DNA of 64,000 nucleotides from an uncultured Atopobium sp. (GCA_938028565.1 CALIZS010000024.1:9763-73762), one strand, 5' to 3'. Positions 36,956-46,691 are shown, counted from the first letter of the stretch. A program made the numbers and translations. Notes: a model not told the origin generated them from the letters alone.

Positions 36956-38320
36956 ATGAACATTACTCCACAGGAAATCGCCGAAACCCTCGCCATGGTC
37001 AGCGAGCAAAACCTTGACCTGCGCGCCATCACGATGGGCATCTCGCTCAATAGCTGCGCAGACGAGGACCTGGACCGCATGTGCCAGAAAGTCTACGACC
37101 GTATCACACGCCAGGCCGAGCACCTGGTGTCCGTGGCCGAGGACCTAGAGCGTGAGTACGGCATCCCTATTGCCAACAAGCGCGTCTCCGTCACGCCAAT
37201 CGCGCAGATTGCAGCATGTACCTCGGCGCAAGACCTGACCCCGCTTGCTCACACGCTTGACCGCGCGGCCGAGACACTGGGCATCGACTTTTTGGGTGGC
37301 TTCTCGGCACTGGTTCACAAGGGTCTTGGCGACGCTGATCGCCGACTCATCGCATCCATCCCCGAGGCGCTGGCTACCACGTCGCGCGTCTGTTCCTCGG
37401 TAAACGTCGCGTCTACGCGCGCAGGCATCAACATGGACGCCGTCCTGCTCATGGCCAAGACTGTGCTCGAAGCCGCTCGTCGCACCACCGATATCCAGTG
37501 CTACGGCGCCGCTAAGCTGGTCGTTTTTGCCAACATGGTGGAGGACTCCCCCTTCATGGCCGGCGCGGTCCACGGCAGCGGAGAGGCGGACGCCGTCATT
37601 AACGTGGGCGTTTCCGGTCCTGGCGTCATGGCTGCGGCCCTCGCCGAGCTCCCCGACTCCGCAAATCTCATGGACGTTGCCGAGAAAATCAAGCAGACGG
37701 CATTTAAGATTACCCGCGCCGGCGAGCTGATGAGCCGTGAGGCTTCAAGGCGCCTAGGTGTCGAGAAGGGCATCGTAGACCTTAGTCTTGCGCCTACCCC
37801 AGCAGCCGGCGATTCCGTCGCTAAGATTCTGGAGCTCATCGGCGTCGGCGAATGCGGTGGTCCGGGAACTACCTGCGCACTTGCCCTGCTCAACGACGCT
37901 GTCAAGAAGGGCGGCGTCATGGCGTCGTCAAGCGTTGGCGGCCTGTCTGGCGCATTCATCCCGGTCTCCGAGGATGCGGGTATGATTCGCGCAGCTCAAG
38001 ACGGTGCGCTTTCGCTCGAGAAACTCGAAGCAATGACCTCGGTGTGCTCCGTTGGTCTGGACATGATTGCTATTCCTGGCGATTCCTCCGTAGAAACTAT
38101 CGCAGGTATCATCGCAGATGAAATGGCTATTGGTGTCATCAATACCAAGACCACTGCGGTCCGCGTTATCCCAGCTATCGGCTACAACGAGGGAGACGTC
38201 CTGGAGTTCGGCGGTCTCTTTGGATCCGCGCCCATCATGCCGGTCAACCAGTTTGCGGGTACGGTGCTTGCCCACCGAGGCGGTCGCTTCCCCGCTCCGC
38301 TTAATTCGCTTAAGAACTAG
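36956..38320 (+). CDS. UPF0210 / DUF711 family protein (PFL family)
   Basis: 454-aa cytoplasmic protein of a conserved family of uncertain function with distant similarity to glycyl-radical-type folds. It matches the family from the start (MNITPQEIAETLAMVSEQNLDLRAITMGISLNSC) and contains NIDMDAVLLMAK-like, VNVGVSGPGVMAAAL near 215 and DLSLAPTPAAGDSVAKILELIGVGECGGPGTTCAL near 270. Length is as expected. The usual upstream ACT-domain partner gene is absent. Ribosome site GAGAGGACGCGC. Its promoter is divergent from the LacI gene, so shared control is possible. Confidence 0.85.
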   Translation: MNITPQEIAETLAMVSEQNLDLRAITMGISLNSCADEDLDRMCQKVYDRITRQAEHLVSVAEDLEREYGIPIANKRVSVTPIAQIAACTSAQDLTPLAHTLDRAAETLGIDFLGGFSALVHKGLGDADRRLIASIPEALATTSRVCSSVNVASTRAGINMDAVLLMAKTVLEAARRTTDIQCYGAAKLVVFANMVEDSPFMAGAVHGSGEADAVINVGVSGPGVMAAALAELPDSANLMDVAEKIKQTAFKITRAGELMSREASRRLGVEKGIVDLSLAPTPAAGDSVAKILELIGVGECGGPGTTCALALLNDAVKKGGVMASSSVGGLSGAFIPVSEDAGMIRAAQDGALSLEKLEAMTSVCSVGLDMIAIPGDSSVETIAGIIADEMAIGVINTKTTAVRVIPAIGYNEGDVLEFGGLFGSAPIMPVNQFAGTVLAHRGGRFPAPLNSLKN

Positions 38321-38325
38321 CAAAA

Positions 38326-38397
38326 GAGCCTCCACATGAACTGCCTCCTATTTCTTATGTCCAAGAAATGGGAGGCAGTTCAATCGGAGGCTCTTTT
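38326..38397. terminator. Nested palindromic terminator containing a repeated 46-bp palindrome
   Basis: Outer stem GAGCCTCC/GGAGGCTC flanks an inner palindrome TGAACTGCCTCC.../...GGAGGCAGTTCA (38337-38382), followed by TTTTT. It serves the UPF0210 gene and perhaps the convergent cobW gene. The inner palindrome recurs inverted at 63942-63987. Confidence 0.82.
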
Positions 38398-38424
38398 TAG
38401 TTGCAGGTTTTATGCGCTTGCGAC

Positions 38425-39567
38425 TCAATGCTCACCGTGCACGCCGTGCGCGTGGTGCTCGTGGTGCTCGTGACCCGCGTGCGCGTGGTGCTCGTGACCC
38501 GAGTGCTCGTGGTGCTCGCCGTGCGCGTGCTCGCCGTGCTCGTGGCCCTCATGCTCGCAATGGCCATGCTCGTGGTCGCAGTGTTCATGCACGCAATGAC
38601 CGTGCTCGTGGTCGCAGTGCGAGTGATCGTGCTCGTCAGCCAAGTCCGACTGCTCGTGCCAGAACGCCGGCACAAACGCCTCACGAAGTCCATGGCGCAG
38701 CAGGTCGCGGCCGATAAACACGCACCTGGACTCTTCCTGAGGCTCATCGCCCGTAATGGCCCACGCACGCTCCACCAAGTCAAACTTGACCCACTGATTG
38801 CCGCATGGCAGCGTACCCTTTGCACGCGCAAGCTTTCCAAAAACGCCTGCCGACGCTGCGTCCAAAAGCCAAATCAAGTGTGTCGGACTTGGAAGCTCGG
38901 CATGAGTCAATGCCATAGTCTCCAGGTCAGGCCCCTCGTCCTTCTCGCTAGCTGGATCTTTAAGAACAGAACCGTCAAGCGCGCGAGTCAGCAGACCATT
39001 CCACCACTCGTCGGGAATATCAGCATACGAAGACTTGGCGATAACCTCTGCCTGCGGATTCATCTCAGCCGCAAGCTGCTTAATGGGCTCGGAGGCATCC
39101 TCGCTACCTGGAGCAAGCTTTGAAACCACCACGCTTGCGGCGGCGCTCAGCTGGTTATCAAAAATCTCTGGAAAATCGGTGCGCTGATTCTGCCACGAAA
39201 CGGCGTCAACCACGGTAACCGGCGCCAGCAAACTAATGCGTTCCCAGGCTACCCGATTCACGTTATCAAGAATGCTCTGCAGCTTAGCCACGCCAGTTGG
39301 TTCAACAATTAAATACTCGGGGTCGATGGTGTTTGAAATGGTCAGCACCGACGTTGCAAAATCTTGCTTACCCGAGCAACAAATGCAGTTCTCGGTAGAC
39401 TCCCAAACCTTAAGGTCAGAGTCCTGTCTCAGGCGACGCGCATCGATATCTGCCTGGCCATATTCATTCTCGTAGATAGCAAAATCTCGCCCAGTCCGGC
39501 GCACGAGCTCCTGAATGAAGGTGGTTTTACCAGCTCCAAGAAAGCCTGATACAACAAGGATTTTCAT
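38425..39567 (-). CDS. CobW/COG0523-family GTPase with histidine-rich tail (metal chaperone)
   Basis: 380-aa G3E GTPase. Walker A VSGFLGAGKTTFIQEL is near residue 7, the metal-binding CxCC motif is TENCICCSGK near 61, Walker B VEPTGVAKL is near 88, and a C-terminal CobW_C region lies around 240-300. The last 70 residues are a His/Glu/Cys-rich tail of alternating HEH, HGH and HCDH units, a likely zinc or nickel reservoir. Family members deliver metal to client enzymes, often under zinc limitation. The zinc-type alcohol dehydrogenase upstream on the same strand is a conceivable client, though a terminator separates them. Confidence 0.88.
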   Translation of the reverse strand: MKILVVSGFLGAGKTTFIQELVRRTGRDFAIYENEYGQADIDARRLRQDSDLKVWESTENCICCSGKQDFATSVLTISNTIDPEYLIVEPTGVAKLQSILDNVNRVAWERISLLAPVTVVDAVSWQNQRTDFPEIFDNQLSAAASVVVSKLAPGSEDASEPIKQLAAEMNPQAEVIAKSSYADIPDEWWNGLLTRALDGSVLKDPASEKDEGPDLETMALTHAELPSPTHLIWLLDAASAGVFGKLARAKGTLPCGNQWVKFDLVERAWAITGDEPQEESRCVFIGRDLLRHGLREAFVPAFWHEQSDLADEHDHSHCDHEHGHCVHEHCDHEHGHCEHEGHEHGEHAHGEHHEHSGHEHHAHAGHEHHEHHAHGVHGEH

Positions 39568-39596
39568 GAATACAACCGCTTTCTAAACACAGTCAA

Positions 39597-39637
39597 TGCA
39601 AAAAGCTGGCGAGAAAACCGAACTTCTCGCCAGCTCA
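39597..39637 (-). terminator. Terminator of the alcohol dehydrogenase gene, built from two octamers
   Basis: GAGCTGGCGAGAA and TTCTCGCCAGCTTTTT form the stem on the - strand. The arms are an inverted pair of the GGCGAGAA octamer (39608 and 39624), as seen for uptake sequences in other bacteria. It lies about 35 bp past the adh stop. Confidence 0.88.
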
Positions 39638-39669
39638 AACATACTAAATATCGAGACCTAGTTGATTAC

Positions 39670-40728
39670 CTAGTCGATAACAACAACTGGCTTGATGAGG
39701 TCGGATGGCTTATCACGCATGGTGAAGAGAGCCTCCTCGAGGTGATCCCAACCGTGATAGAGGTGAGTAACCTCTGGGTGAAGGTCCAGACGACCAGAAG
39801 TGACCAGGCTGGAGAGCTTCTCCATGCGCAGACGGCCGCCAGGCATGAGGCCGCCACGGATGTCCTTGTGGCCCATACCAACGCCCCACTCGACGCGAGG
39901 AATGTTGACGTAGTCGCCGAAGCCCAGGTAGTTGACGTTACCAATCTTTCCGCCAGGCTTGAGTGCCTTGACAGCATCCTCGAAGGTCTCGCAACCGCCG
40001 CCGTCGACGCAGACGCGGTCAACGCCCTTGCCGCCGGTGAGCTCCATGACCTGCTCCCAGATTGGGCCGTCCTTGTAGGAGATGAAGTCGGTTGCGCCGT
40101 AGCCCTTAGCTGCCTCAACGCAGACTGGACGGGTACCAACAGCGATGATGCGAGAAGCACCGTGAAGTGCAGCACCAGCAACGGACATGAGGCCGACAGG
40201 TCCAATGCCGATGACCAGGACGGTATCGCCGAACTCAACGCCAGCCAGCTCAACTGCGTGGAAGCCGGTTGGAACCATGTCGGAAAGGATGCAGGCGTCT
40301 GCTGGATCCATGCCCTCTGGCATGTGAGCGAGGTTACCGTCAGCATCGTTGACGTGGAAGAACTCGGAGAAGACGCCGTCCTTGAAGTTGGAGAACTTCC
40401 AGCCAGCAAGCATGCCACCGGAGTGCATAGAGTAGCCAGCCTGAGCCTCAAGGGAGTTCCAGTCTGGAGTAATTGCAGGAACGAGGACGCGATCGCCAGG
40501 CTTGAAGTCCTTGACAAGCTCGCCGACCTCAACAACCTCTGCGGAGCACTCATGACCAAGAATCATGTTGTGACGGTCGCCGATTGCGCCCTCCCACAGA
40601 GTGTGAATGTCAGAAGTACAAATTGCGACCGCAAGTGGCTTGCAGATTGCGTCCAGAGGACCACACTTTGGTGTCTCCTTCTCAATCCAGCCGGACTCGC
40701 CGATCTTGAGCATTGCATAACCCTTCAT
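39670..40728 (-). CDS. adh: Zinc-dependent NADP-type secondary alcohol dehydrogenase (TbADH-like)
   Basis: 352-aa medium-chain dehydrogenase. It resembles Thermoanaerobacter brockii/Clostridium secondary alcohol dehydrogenases along its length (MKGYAMLKIGESGWIEKE; SMHSGGMLAGWKFSNFKDG). Catalytic zinc ligands Cys37 and His59, and Asp in ILSDMVPTGF near 150, are present. The cofactor loop VIGIGPVGLMSVAGAALHGASRIIAVGTRPVC has the GTR pattern that favours NADP(H). It interconverts secondary alcohols or acetaldehyde/ethanol and could reoxidise NADPH during fermentation. Ribosome site TAGGAGGGTTTT. A 21-bp dyad lies just upstream. Confidence 0.93.
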   Translation of the reverse strand: MKGYAMLKIGESGWIEKETPKCGPLDAICKPLAVAICTSDIHTLWEGAIGDRHNMILGHECSAEVVEVGELVKDFKPGDRVLVPAITPDWNSLEAQAGYSMHSGGMLAGWKFSNFKDGVFSEFFHVNDADGNLAHMPEGMDPADACILSDMVPTGFHAVELAGVEFGDTVLVIGIGPVGLMSVAGAALHGASRIIAVGTRPVCVEAAKGYGATDFISYKDGPIWEQVMELTGGKGVDRVCVDGGGCETFEDAVKALKPGGKIGNVNYLGFGDYVNIPRVEWGVGMGHKDIRGGLMPGGRLRMEKLSSLVTSGRLDLHPEVTHLYHGWDHLEEALFTMRDKPSDLIKPVVVID

Positions 40729-40746
40729 AAAACCCTCCTAAAATCT

Positions 40747-40767
40747 GTGTTTCTGCAGTTGAAACAC
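40747..40767. promoter_or_regulatory. Dyad upstream of adh
   Basis: GTGTTTC and GAAACAC are separated by 7 nt, about 20 bp upstream of the adh start codon, overlapping its leader. It could be an operator or a 5' hairpin; no adjacent regulator is known. Confidence 0.4.
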
Positions 40768-41225
40768 TACATACCTCGTGGAGGAGCACGCCCTTTGCGT
40801 GACACTGACGAGGCTTATAAACGTTTTTGCGAAAGCTCGCTGCTTTGTTGCAGCCACAATTGGGTCCTCTCTACAACAAAACGGCAAACACTCGCGAGAT
40901 ACATTTTCAAGTACTTTTTTATGTAAATCTAGAATGAACCCGTGAAAGGTTGAGCAGCTTTTCATGAATTTTGGCCTGGCGAGAAATGCGGTTTGCAAAT
41001 AACGGATATTTGTGCACGTAGACAATGTGAACGCTAACATACCTTTCACCAAACCTCCGACCGATGTGAAACAACGCTTGTCGGCGAGCGGTTACCGTTC
41101 ACCGAATCAAAAGGGCAGATGTCCACTTTTCTGTTGTATGCAGGTGTTTTGTAGTGCTACGAGGAGGTGCTTTGTTGTACTTCTGCTAGACGGGTTTCTC
41201 GCCATTTGTTCGGTTCGCGCCTGAT

Positions 41226-41515
41226 TTGCTTCGCGCCTGATTTCTTAAAAGAATCTGTAACTTTTGCCTAAAAGCATCAAAGATTCGGTGGATTTGCCTG
41301 ATTTCATCAAAGAATCTGTATCCAAAATACAGATTCTTTGCACTTTTCAGGCAGAATTTAAAGCGCGTCCGAGTTCGCCCCCCTCTATGGAGCCTGATTT
41401 TCTCGCCATGTCTGAGTGATTTGCCGGAAAAATTCACCAAGTCTGAGCTATTTGCCGGTTTTTCTCGTCATGTCTGAGTAAATGTACTCAGACTTCATGC
41501 ACTTTTCAGGCTCGC
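41226..41515. repeat. Composite intergenic repeat, copy 4 (inverted)
   Basis: Reads module 2 then module 1 on the - strand: module 2 at about 41515-41385 and module 1 at about 41355-41226, with a linker of about 30 nt. It contains a TTCTCGCC octamer at 41400. It lies in a gap of about 1 kb between adh and the antiporter; the remainder (40770-41225) shows no gene. Confidence 0.82.
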
Positions 41516-41755
41516 AATTCCAAGCCTCACTGATAGAGCTCACGCATCACCGCAGAAACCATGTGTTATCTGCGCCAAGTCAAGCTAGATCCGCAAAACC
41601 GTATATACTCGAATGAAGCGTTATCTGGCGAGAAGCCCCGTGTGCTCGGAACCCTCGTGGATCCGCCGCTCGTCACGGACCCGCTGCTCGTCACGGATCC
41701 GACGCGCACCGCGAGCTCGGCACGCCATCAACCGCAAGACCAGGAAGGAAGCCTA

Positions 41756-43993
41756 TTGGAAACATTCGAATTTGTGCTCATTGTTTTGACCTGTGTCGTA
41801 GCTTCCTCGGTTATAGACAAATTTGTCAACGTCTCCATCCCGGTTATCCAGGTGATTATCGGCCTGTTAGTTGCGCTCATTTTGCCCAGTGTCCAAGAGA
41901 TTCACCTAGAGTCCGAGCTCTTTATGTTGCTCTTCATTGCCCCACTCCTCTTCAACGAGACGAGAGAAACCAACATTCGTGCACTTCTCCTTAACCTGAA
42001 CAGCATTTTGTCACTGGCAATTGCACTGGTAGTTGTTAGCGTGCTCTCGGTCGGTTACGCCCTTCATCTGATGGTCCCCTCAATCCCTCTGGCTGCGGCG
42101 TTTGCACTGGCCTCGGCGTTAGGACCAACTGATGCAGCCACGGTTACCGCACTCAAGTCCAACATCCACCTGACTCATCGTCAGCAGACGCTTCTCTCTG
42201 GAGAGTCTCTGATTAACGACGCATCTGGCGTTGTCGCGTTTCAGTTCTCTGTTGCAGCAGCTGTTACGGGAACGTTTTCCCTGATAGATGCAGCAGGATC
42301 CTTCACGGTGCTCTTTGTAGGCGGCGTGGCAATGGGAATTGTCACTGGCTTTGCCTTCTCTGCCATCAACGCAATGCTTGGTAGGTTGGGTTACGAGGAC
42401 ACCGTAGCAAACGTCCTCTACGAAGTACTGACACCGTTTCTTGTCTATCTTCTTGCCGAAACCTTCCACGTTTCTGGCGTACTTGCTGTTGTAGCGGCAG
42501 GCTTGGTGATTGCGCTCCCTCGAGGGCAGAGCAATAAAACACTGCTTGCAAGGCAAAAATTAGTCTCGGATTCTACCTGGAAAGTCATTAGCTTCCTCAT
42601 CAACGGTACCATCTTTGTCTTCCTGGGGATCCAGCTCCCTCTTGCCGTGCTTCCAGGCACCAACGGAGGCCTTAATATCCTGCAGATTCTGGGAATTGTT
42701 GTCGCGATTACCCTGTTCATGCACGGTGTCCGCTTTACGTGGCTCTACGTACTGGAAACTCACAAGCTCCACAAGGGCGGCCACCTCTGCACCGGTAAAG
42801 ATGACGAAAGCGACTCCGAAGACACGAATGACGAGAAAACTGACGAGCAGCCAAAACCCACGTGCACTCCAAAACCCATCTCCATCACATCGACCGAGCT
42901 CATCAAGAACGTGCTGGTCACCACCATTGCGGGAGCAAAAGGTGCAGTAACGTTGTCGATTATCCTCACCTTGCCACTCATGACCCAGTCCGGAGCAGCA
43001 TTTCCACAAAGGGATCTGCTGATTACCATCGCCGCCGGCGTTATTCTCGCCACGTTACTCTTGGCAGACAATCTGCTACCGGTGCTGTCAAAGTCTCCGG
43101 AAGCAGACTCTGACCTGCCCGAACGCCTCCACAAGGGAGAGATTGCTGTTTTGGAAGCAACGCTTGCAGAGCTCAGGAGTTTGCTGCAGTCGGAAAACGC
43201 CAATGCAAAGTATTTACCTGCACTTCGTTTGAATATTGCGCGCTACACCAATCGCCTATTTGCGTCTCACTTTACGGCGCCTAACTCAAGCAAGCTGATA
43301 AAAGAGTTGGTACTTCACGGAACCGAGGTTCAGCAGGAGTGCCTTGAGCAACTGCACGAGCGCCACATCAAAACAAAAAATCCCATTCCGTGGGACCAAA
43401 TTGTCGACGATATTACTTCAATCCGCAGGTCAGTAGGTTATTATGGACCCTTCGCAAACATTGCCTCAAAGACAAACCACCGCTCACGGATTGCCGTTGC
43501 CCTCCACGAGCTTAAACTAGCTGCTCAGCGCATCATCGATGGCGGTATCAGACACCTAGAAGACGCAGATCAGTCCTACTACCAGGCTTGTTTGTATGCG
43601 CTTGAGATGGAATACGCTGAGCTCGACGACCTGGAGCGTATTGCTAACGGCGACGACGAGCAGATGGCTATTGTCGCGTCAAACCTGATGATTGACCATG
43701 AATCAGTAATTGAGTCTATTTGGAGTCGCATCAATATCAACAAGGAGCATGGTTCCAGCGATACTCAAGCCTCCTACCAGCTACCTTACAATCTGAGTTC
43801 ACACAAGATATCGCCGCACTTTAGGCAGCAACTTGCGGATGCTCGAAAGTACGCCGACGACGTGGCAGAAAACGCGCTGCGTATTGAGCTGGACCAGATT
43901 TCGCGCCTGCAGTTTGAGGGCGTCATTGACCGCGAGGTTGCCGCTCACCTGCGCGAAAACGTCTACTACCTGCAAATGACGTTTAGTGAGTAG
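41756..43993 (+). CDS. CPA1-family Na+/H+ antiporter (NhaP type) with long C-terminal domain
   Basis: 745-aa membrane protein. About 12 helices occupy residues 5-430, with IAPLLFNETRETN near 65, SALGPTDAATVTALKSNIHLTHRQQTLLSGESLINDASGVV near 120-160 (the ion-binding ND pair typical of CPA1) and AGAKGAVTLSIIL near 400. A cytoplasmic loop of charged Glu/Lys residues interrupts at about 345-380. The last 240 residues form a soluble helical regulatory domain. TTG start at 41756 follows CAGGAAGGAAGCCTA; upstream in-frame codons encode a repetitive LVTDPP segment and are rejected. It exchanges Na+ or K+ for H+. Confidence 0.85.
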   Translation: METFEFVLIVLTCVVASSVIDKFVNVSIPVIQVIIGLLVALILPSVQEIHLESELFMLLFIAPLLFNETRETNIRALLLNLNSILSLAIALVVVSVLSVGYALHLMVPSIPLAAAFALASALGPTDAATVTALKSNIHLTHRQQTLLSGESLINDASGVVAFQFSVAAAVTGTFSLIDAAGSFTVLFVGGVAMGIVTGFAFSAINAMLGRLGYEDTVANVLYEVLTPFLVYLLAETFHVSGVLAVVAAGLVIALPRGQSNKTLLARQKLVSDSTWKVISFLINGTIFVFLGIQLPLAVLPGTNGGLNILQILGIVVAITLFMHGVRFTWLYVLETHKLHKGGHLCTGKDDESDSEDTNDEKTDEQPKPTCTPKPISITSTELIKNVLVTTIAGAKGAVTLSIILTLPLMTQSGAAFPQRDLLITIAAGVILATLLLADNLLPVLSKSPEADSDLPERLHKGEIAVLEATLAELRSLLQSENANAKYLPALRLNIARYTNRLFASHFTAPNSSKLIKELVLHGTEVQQECLEQLHERHIKTKNPIPWDQIVDDITSIRRSVGYYGPFANIASKTNHRSRIAVALHELKLAAQRIIDGGIRHLEDADQSYYQACLYALEMEYAELDDLERIANGDDEQMAIVASNLMIDHESVIESIWSRININKEHGSSDTQASYQLPYNLSSHKISPHFRQQLADARKYADDVAENALRIELDQISRLQFEGVIDREVAAHLRENVYYLQMTFSE

Positions 43994-43994
43994 C

Positions 43995-44771
43995 ATGAGC
44001 GCTATACCAGACACGCACCCCACCGCCAACACAGCTACACGCCCCACCAACCCCACGGCGAGAAAAACGATCATCTCCGGACTTTCTATTCACACACAGA
44101 TGTCCTCTGTAGCTGGAGCGCCTGTTGTCTACCTCTTGGGAGACAGAGCCGACAACTCCCCCGTTCAGGTACCGGTAGGCGTTAGCCTGGTAAACGTTCG
44201 TGTTGACCTGTGGGAAGAGAATTTCTCGCCCTGGTGCGCTCCGCGCGTTTTTGCTAAGGGACCCAACTTTGGTGATGGCGCCCAGAAAACGTTCGATACC
44301 CTCATCAACCATGTCATCCCCCGGGCGGAGTCGGAGCTCGCCGAGTCACCGGCATATAGGGTGCTTGTGGGATACTCGCTCGCGGGCCTGTTCAGCCTCT
44401 GGGCCGGCGTGTCGCAGTCCGGCACACCGCAGCAGGTCGCACGCGGCTGCCAGCCCGACGACACCCCCACCCCAACCTTTCAGCGCATCGGAGCTGTCTC
44501 TGGATCGTTTTGGTTCTCAGGGCTTTTGGACTACGTAGATCAGCAGCTCAACGGAGGAGCGGTCGGCCTCACACACGCCTATCTTTCTCTGGGTGACCGA
44601 GAAGCACGAACCCCCAATCCGCAAATAATGCACGTGCGAGAAAACGCAGAACTTCTCGCCAATAAGCTGGAAAGCGCGGGAATCACCTCAACGTTTGAAC
44701 TCAACCGCGGAAACCACTTCCAAAACGTTGAGGGAAGAATACAAAAAGCTCTGGACTGGCTGCTCAAATAG
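43995..44771 (+). CDS. Alpha/beta-hydrolase-like esterase (putative)
   Basis: 258-aa soluble protein. A nucleophile elbow VGYSLAGLFSLWAG near residue 122 and a late His in ELNRGNHFQNVEGRIQKAL near 238 are consistent with esterase D / Fes-type hydrolases (alpha/beta fold). The N-terminal 25 residues are Thr/Pro-rich. It overlaps or abuts the antiporter stop; an in-frame GTG at 43986 is the alternative start. Substrate unknown. Confidence 0.72.
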   Translation: MSAIPDTHPTANTATRPTNPTARKTIISGLSIHTQMSSVAGAPVVYLLGDRADNSPVQVPVGVSLVNVRVDLWEENFSPWCAPRVFAKGPNFGDGAQKTFDTLINHVIPRAESELAESPAYRVLVGYSLAGLFSLWAGVSQSGTPQQVARGCQPDDTPTPTFQRIGAVSGSFWFSGLLDYVDQQLNGGAVGLTHAYLSLGDREARTPNPQIMHVRENAELLANKLESAGITSTFELNRGNHFQNVEGRIQKALDWLLK

Positions 44772-44810
44772 GGTAAGATTCTTCAGAACGCACGTGTCCA
44801 GAGAGGTTTT

Positions 44811-46172
44811 ATGCCCAAACCAAAGCAATTTGACAGCAAAACTGAATCGTCCCATGCAGCCTCCGGTAAGCAATCTGACTACTTTTTTGCGCTTATTCTT
44901 TCCCTAATCTTTGGCATTTTTGGCATTCCGCAGTTTTATCTTAAAGGCTGGAAATCGGGACTTACCCGACTTGCCGTGAACACAGCACTGATTGTTGGCG
45001 CATTTACTCTGGCTCAAATACTTGCTTTACCATCGATGCTCTCTTATCTTTTACCAGCAATTTTTTCACTTCCGGTTATCGAGAGCGCTCTGAACCTCAT
45101 CTACGAGGATGTTAGTGCTCCCAAAAAGCTCATAAAAGGCAAGCTCAAACCACATAAACGATACGCGGGAAAACAGAAAGCTGGAATCGTACTCGCCACG
45201 TTGACGGTAGTGCTCTACTTTAGCGCAGCGCTCACGCAGCCGCTTCCAACCACTTTATCTACCGCGGGATCCTCGGGCCAACAAACCGCAGTTCAAGCGC
45301 CTGACGGGTCCTCCCAATCAGACCCCGGTGCGCCGTCTACCACCGCACAGACCAGCACAAACGTAACTATCAAGTTTATCGACGTTGGCCAGGGAGAAGC
45401 TATCCTCATTGCCCTTCCTGAGAAAACCATGCTCATCGATGCCGGCCCCACAGGCTCGGCTCCAAAAATCGCGCAGGTGCTCCACGAACTTGGTCGCGAG
45501 AAAATTGATTACCTGGTAGCTACCCATCCTGACGAAGATCACATCGGCGGTATGGCAGACGTCATTTCCAGCACCCAAATCGGGACCATTTACGCGCCAA
45601 ATAAGACAAACAACACCGCAACATACAGGAAGTTTCTGACCGCCATCCAGGATAATAACCTGCAGATAACCCTTGCTGAAGCAGGAACCATCATCGATCA
45701 AACCGATGCTTACAAGTTAGAAATCCTTTGGCCCACCAAAGACGCAAATTTCCCCGACACCAACGATTACTCGATAATCATCAAGCTAACCGTGGGCACC
45801 AAAACGTTCCTCTTCACGGGCGATGCTCCTACAAGCGCCATCCTGCAGACTAACCCGGGCCACATTGACGTGCTTAAACTCTCGCACCACGGCTCCCGAA
45901 CGGGCACAAACGAGCAGCTGGTTCGCAGACTCTCGCCTACCTACGCCATCGTCTCGTACGCCCTAGACAACTCCTACGGCCACCCCATGCAGTCGGTCCT
46001 AAACGCCCTCCATAAACATTCCGTTGAGGTTTGGGGAACAGGCGCCAACGGAACCATTACCATTACCTGCGATGGTACAACCATTGATATATCTAGCGAG
46101 AAAAACGGTACCGTTGTAGCGCCTACCTCACAAGAAAAATCTGGCACGTCGTCGACATCGAGGTCCAAGTAA
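44811..46172 (+). CDS. Membrane-anchored ComEC/Rec2-like metallo-beta-lactamase-fold hydrolase
   Basis: 453-aa protein. The N-terminal 145 residues hold hydrophobic helices with a TM2-like start (FFALILSLIFGIFGIPQFYLKGWKSGLTR). A Ser/Thr/Gln-rich linker (about 150-180) follows. The MBL domain begins VTIKFIDVGQGEAILIAL near 185, with metal motif VATHPDEDHIGGMADVI near 238 and later LKLSHHGSRTGTNEQLV near 358 and SYALDNSYGHPMQSVL. It is the ComEC C-terminal domain without the DNA channel. Such proteins are probably extracellular nucleases or phosphodiesterases. It is coupled to the DUF3006 gene. Confidence 0.82.
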   Translation: MPKPKQFDSKTESSHAASGKQSDYFFALILSLIFGIFGIPQFYLKGWKSGLTRLAVNTALIVGAFTLAQILALPSMLSYLLPAIFSLPVIESALNLIYEDVSAPKKLIKGKLKPHKRYAGKQKAGIVLATLTVVLYFSAALTQPLPTTLSTAGSSGQQTAVQAPDGSSQSDPGAPSTTAQTSTNVTIKFIDVGQGEAILIALPEKTMLIDAGPTGSAPKIAQVLHELGREKIDYLVATHPDEDHIGGMADVISSTQIGTIYAPNKTNNTATYRKFLTAIQDNNLQITLAEAGTIIDQTDAYKLEILWPTKDANFPDTNDYSIIIKLTVGTKTFLFTGDAPTSAILQTNPGHIDVLKLSHHGSRTGTNEQLVRRLSPTYAIVSYALDNSYGHPMQSVLNALHKHSVEVWGTGANGTITITCDGTTIDISSEKNGTVVAPTSQEKSGTSSTSRSK

Positions 46173-46414
46173 TGAAAGCAATCATTGATCGATTTGAAGA
46201 CAACAATCTTGCCGTGCTTGAATTAGATGACCAGCCAGGCGATATGCTGACCGTTTCTATCAACGAGCTACCAAGCAATGCTTGCCAGGGCGATGTACTT
46301 TACTACCAAGATGGCACGTGGATGCTAGCCGAGGAAGAAACCGCTCAGCGACACTCCGATATCGACGAGCTGTTCAACTCCTTGCTTGCACATGATGATA
46401 CGGAAACTGAATAA
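46172..46414 (+). CDS. DUF3006 family protein
   Basis: 80-aa small acidic protein matching DUF3006 (KAIIDRFEDNNLAVLELDD at the start, then LPSNACQGDVLYYQDGTW). Its ATG shares a base with the stop of the ComEC-like gene, a pairing seen in many Gram-positive genomes. Likely a small beta-barrel partner; function unknown. Confidence 0.82.
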   Translation: MKAIIDRFEDNNLAVLELDDQPGDMLTVSINELPSNACQGDVLYYQDGTWMLAEEETAQRHSDIDELFNSLLAHDDTETE

Positions 46415-46691
46415 CCCCAGATAAAGCCTAAAGTATGCGATTTTGGAATATTTATAAAACTGCACGTCAATCCATAAATATGCGATTTTCGCATATTTTG
46501 TAATACACTCATCTACCTGCATAAATAAAAAAGACGCCTTGTCGAGAAAGACGTCTGTGTAAGGCACTTTTATTCAAGAAAACTGTGTTATATTACATAT
46601 AACACCGGCGCGCATCCTCGCTCTGCAGAGAGAGAGGGCACGCCATTTACTTTATAAAGCCACAATAGCTGCGGCCATTCTCTTCTCATCT
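46415..46691. other. Gap with inverted A/T repeats between convergent genes
   Basis: ATGCGATTTT appears twice (near 46436 and 46477), and a stem of GCCTT and AAGGC (about 46534-46566) flanked by A and T runs may terminate both strands. No gene is seen. Confidence 0.35.

Noticed and set aside
41561..41755. N-terminal extension of the antiporter
   Set aside because: Repetitive VDPPLVTDP sequence with no ribosome site; the TTG at 41756 is well placed before the first helix.
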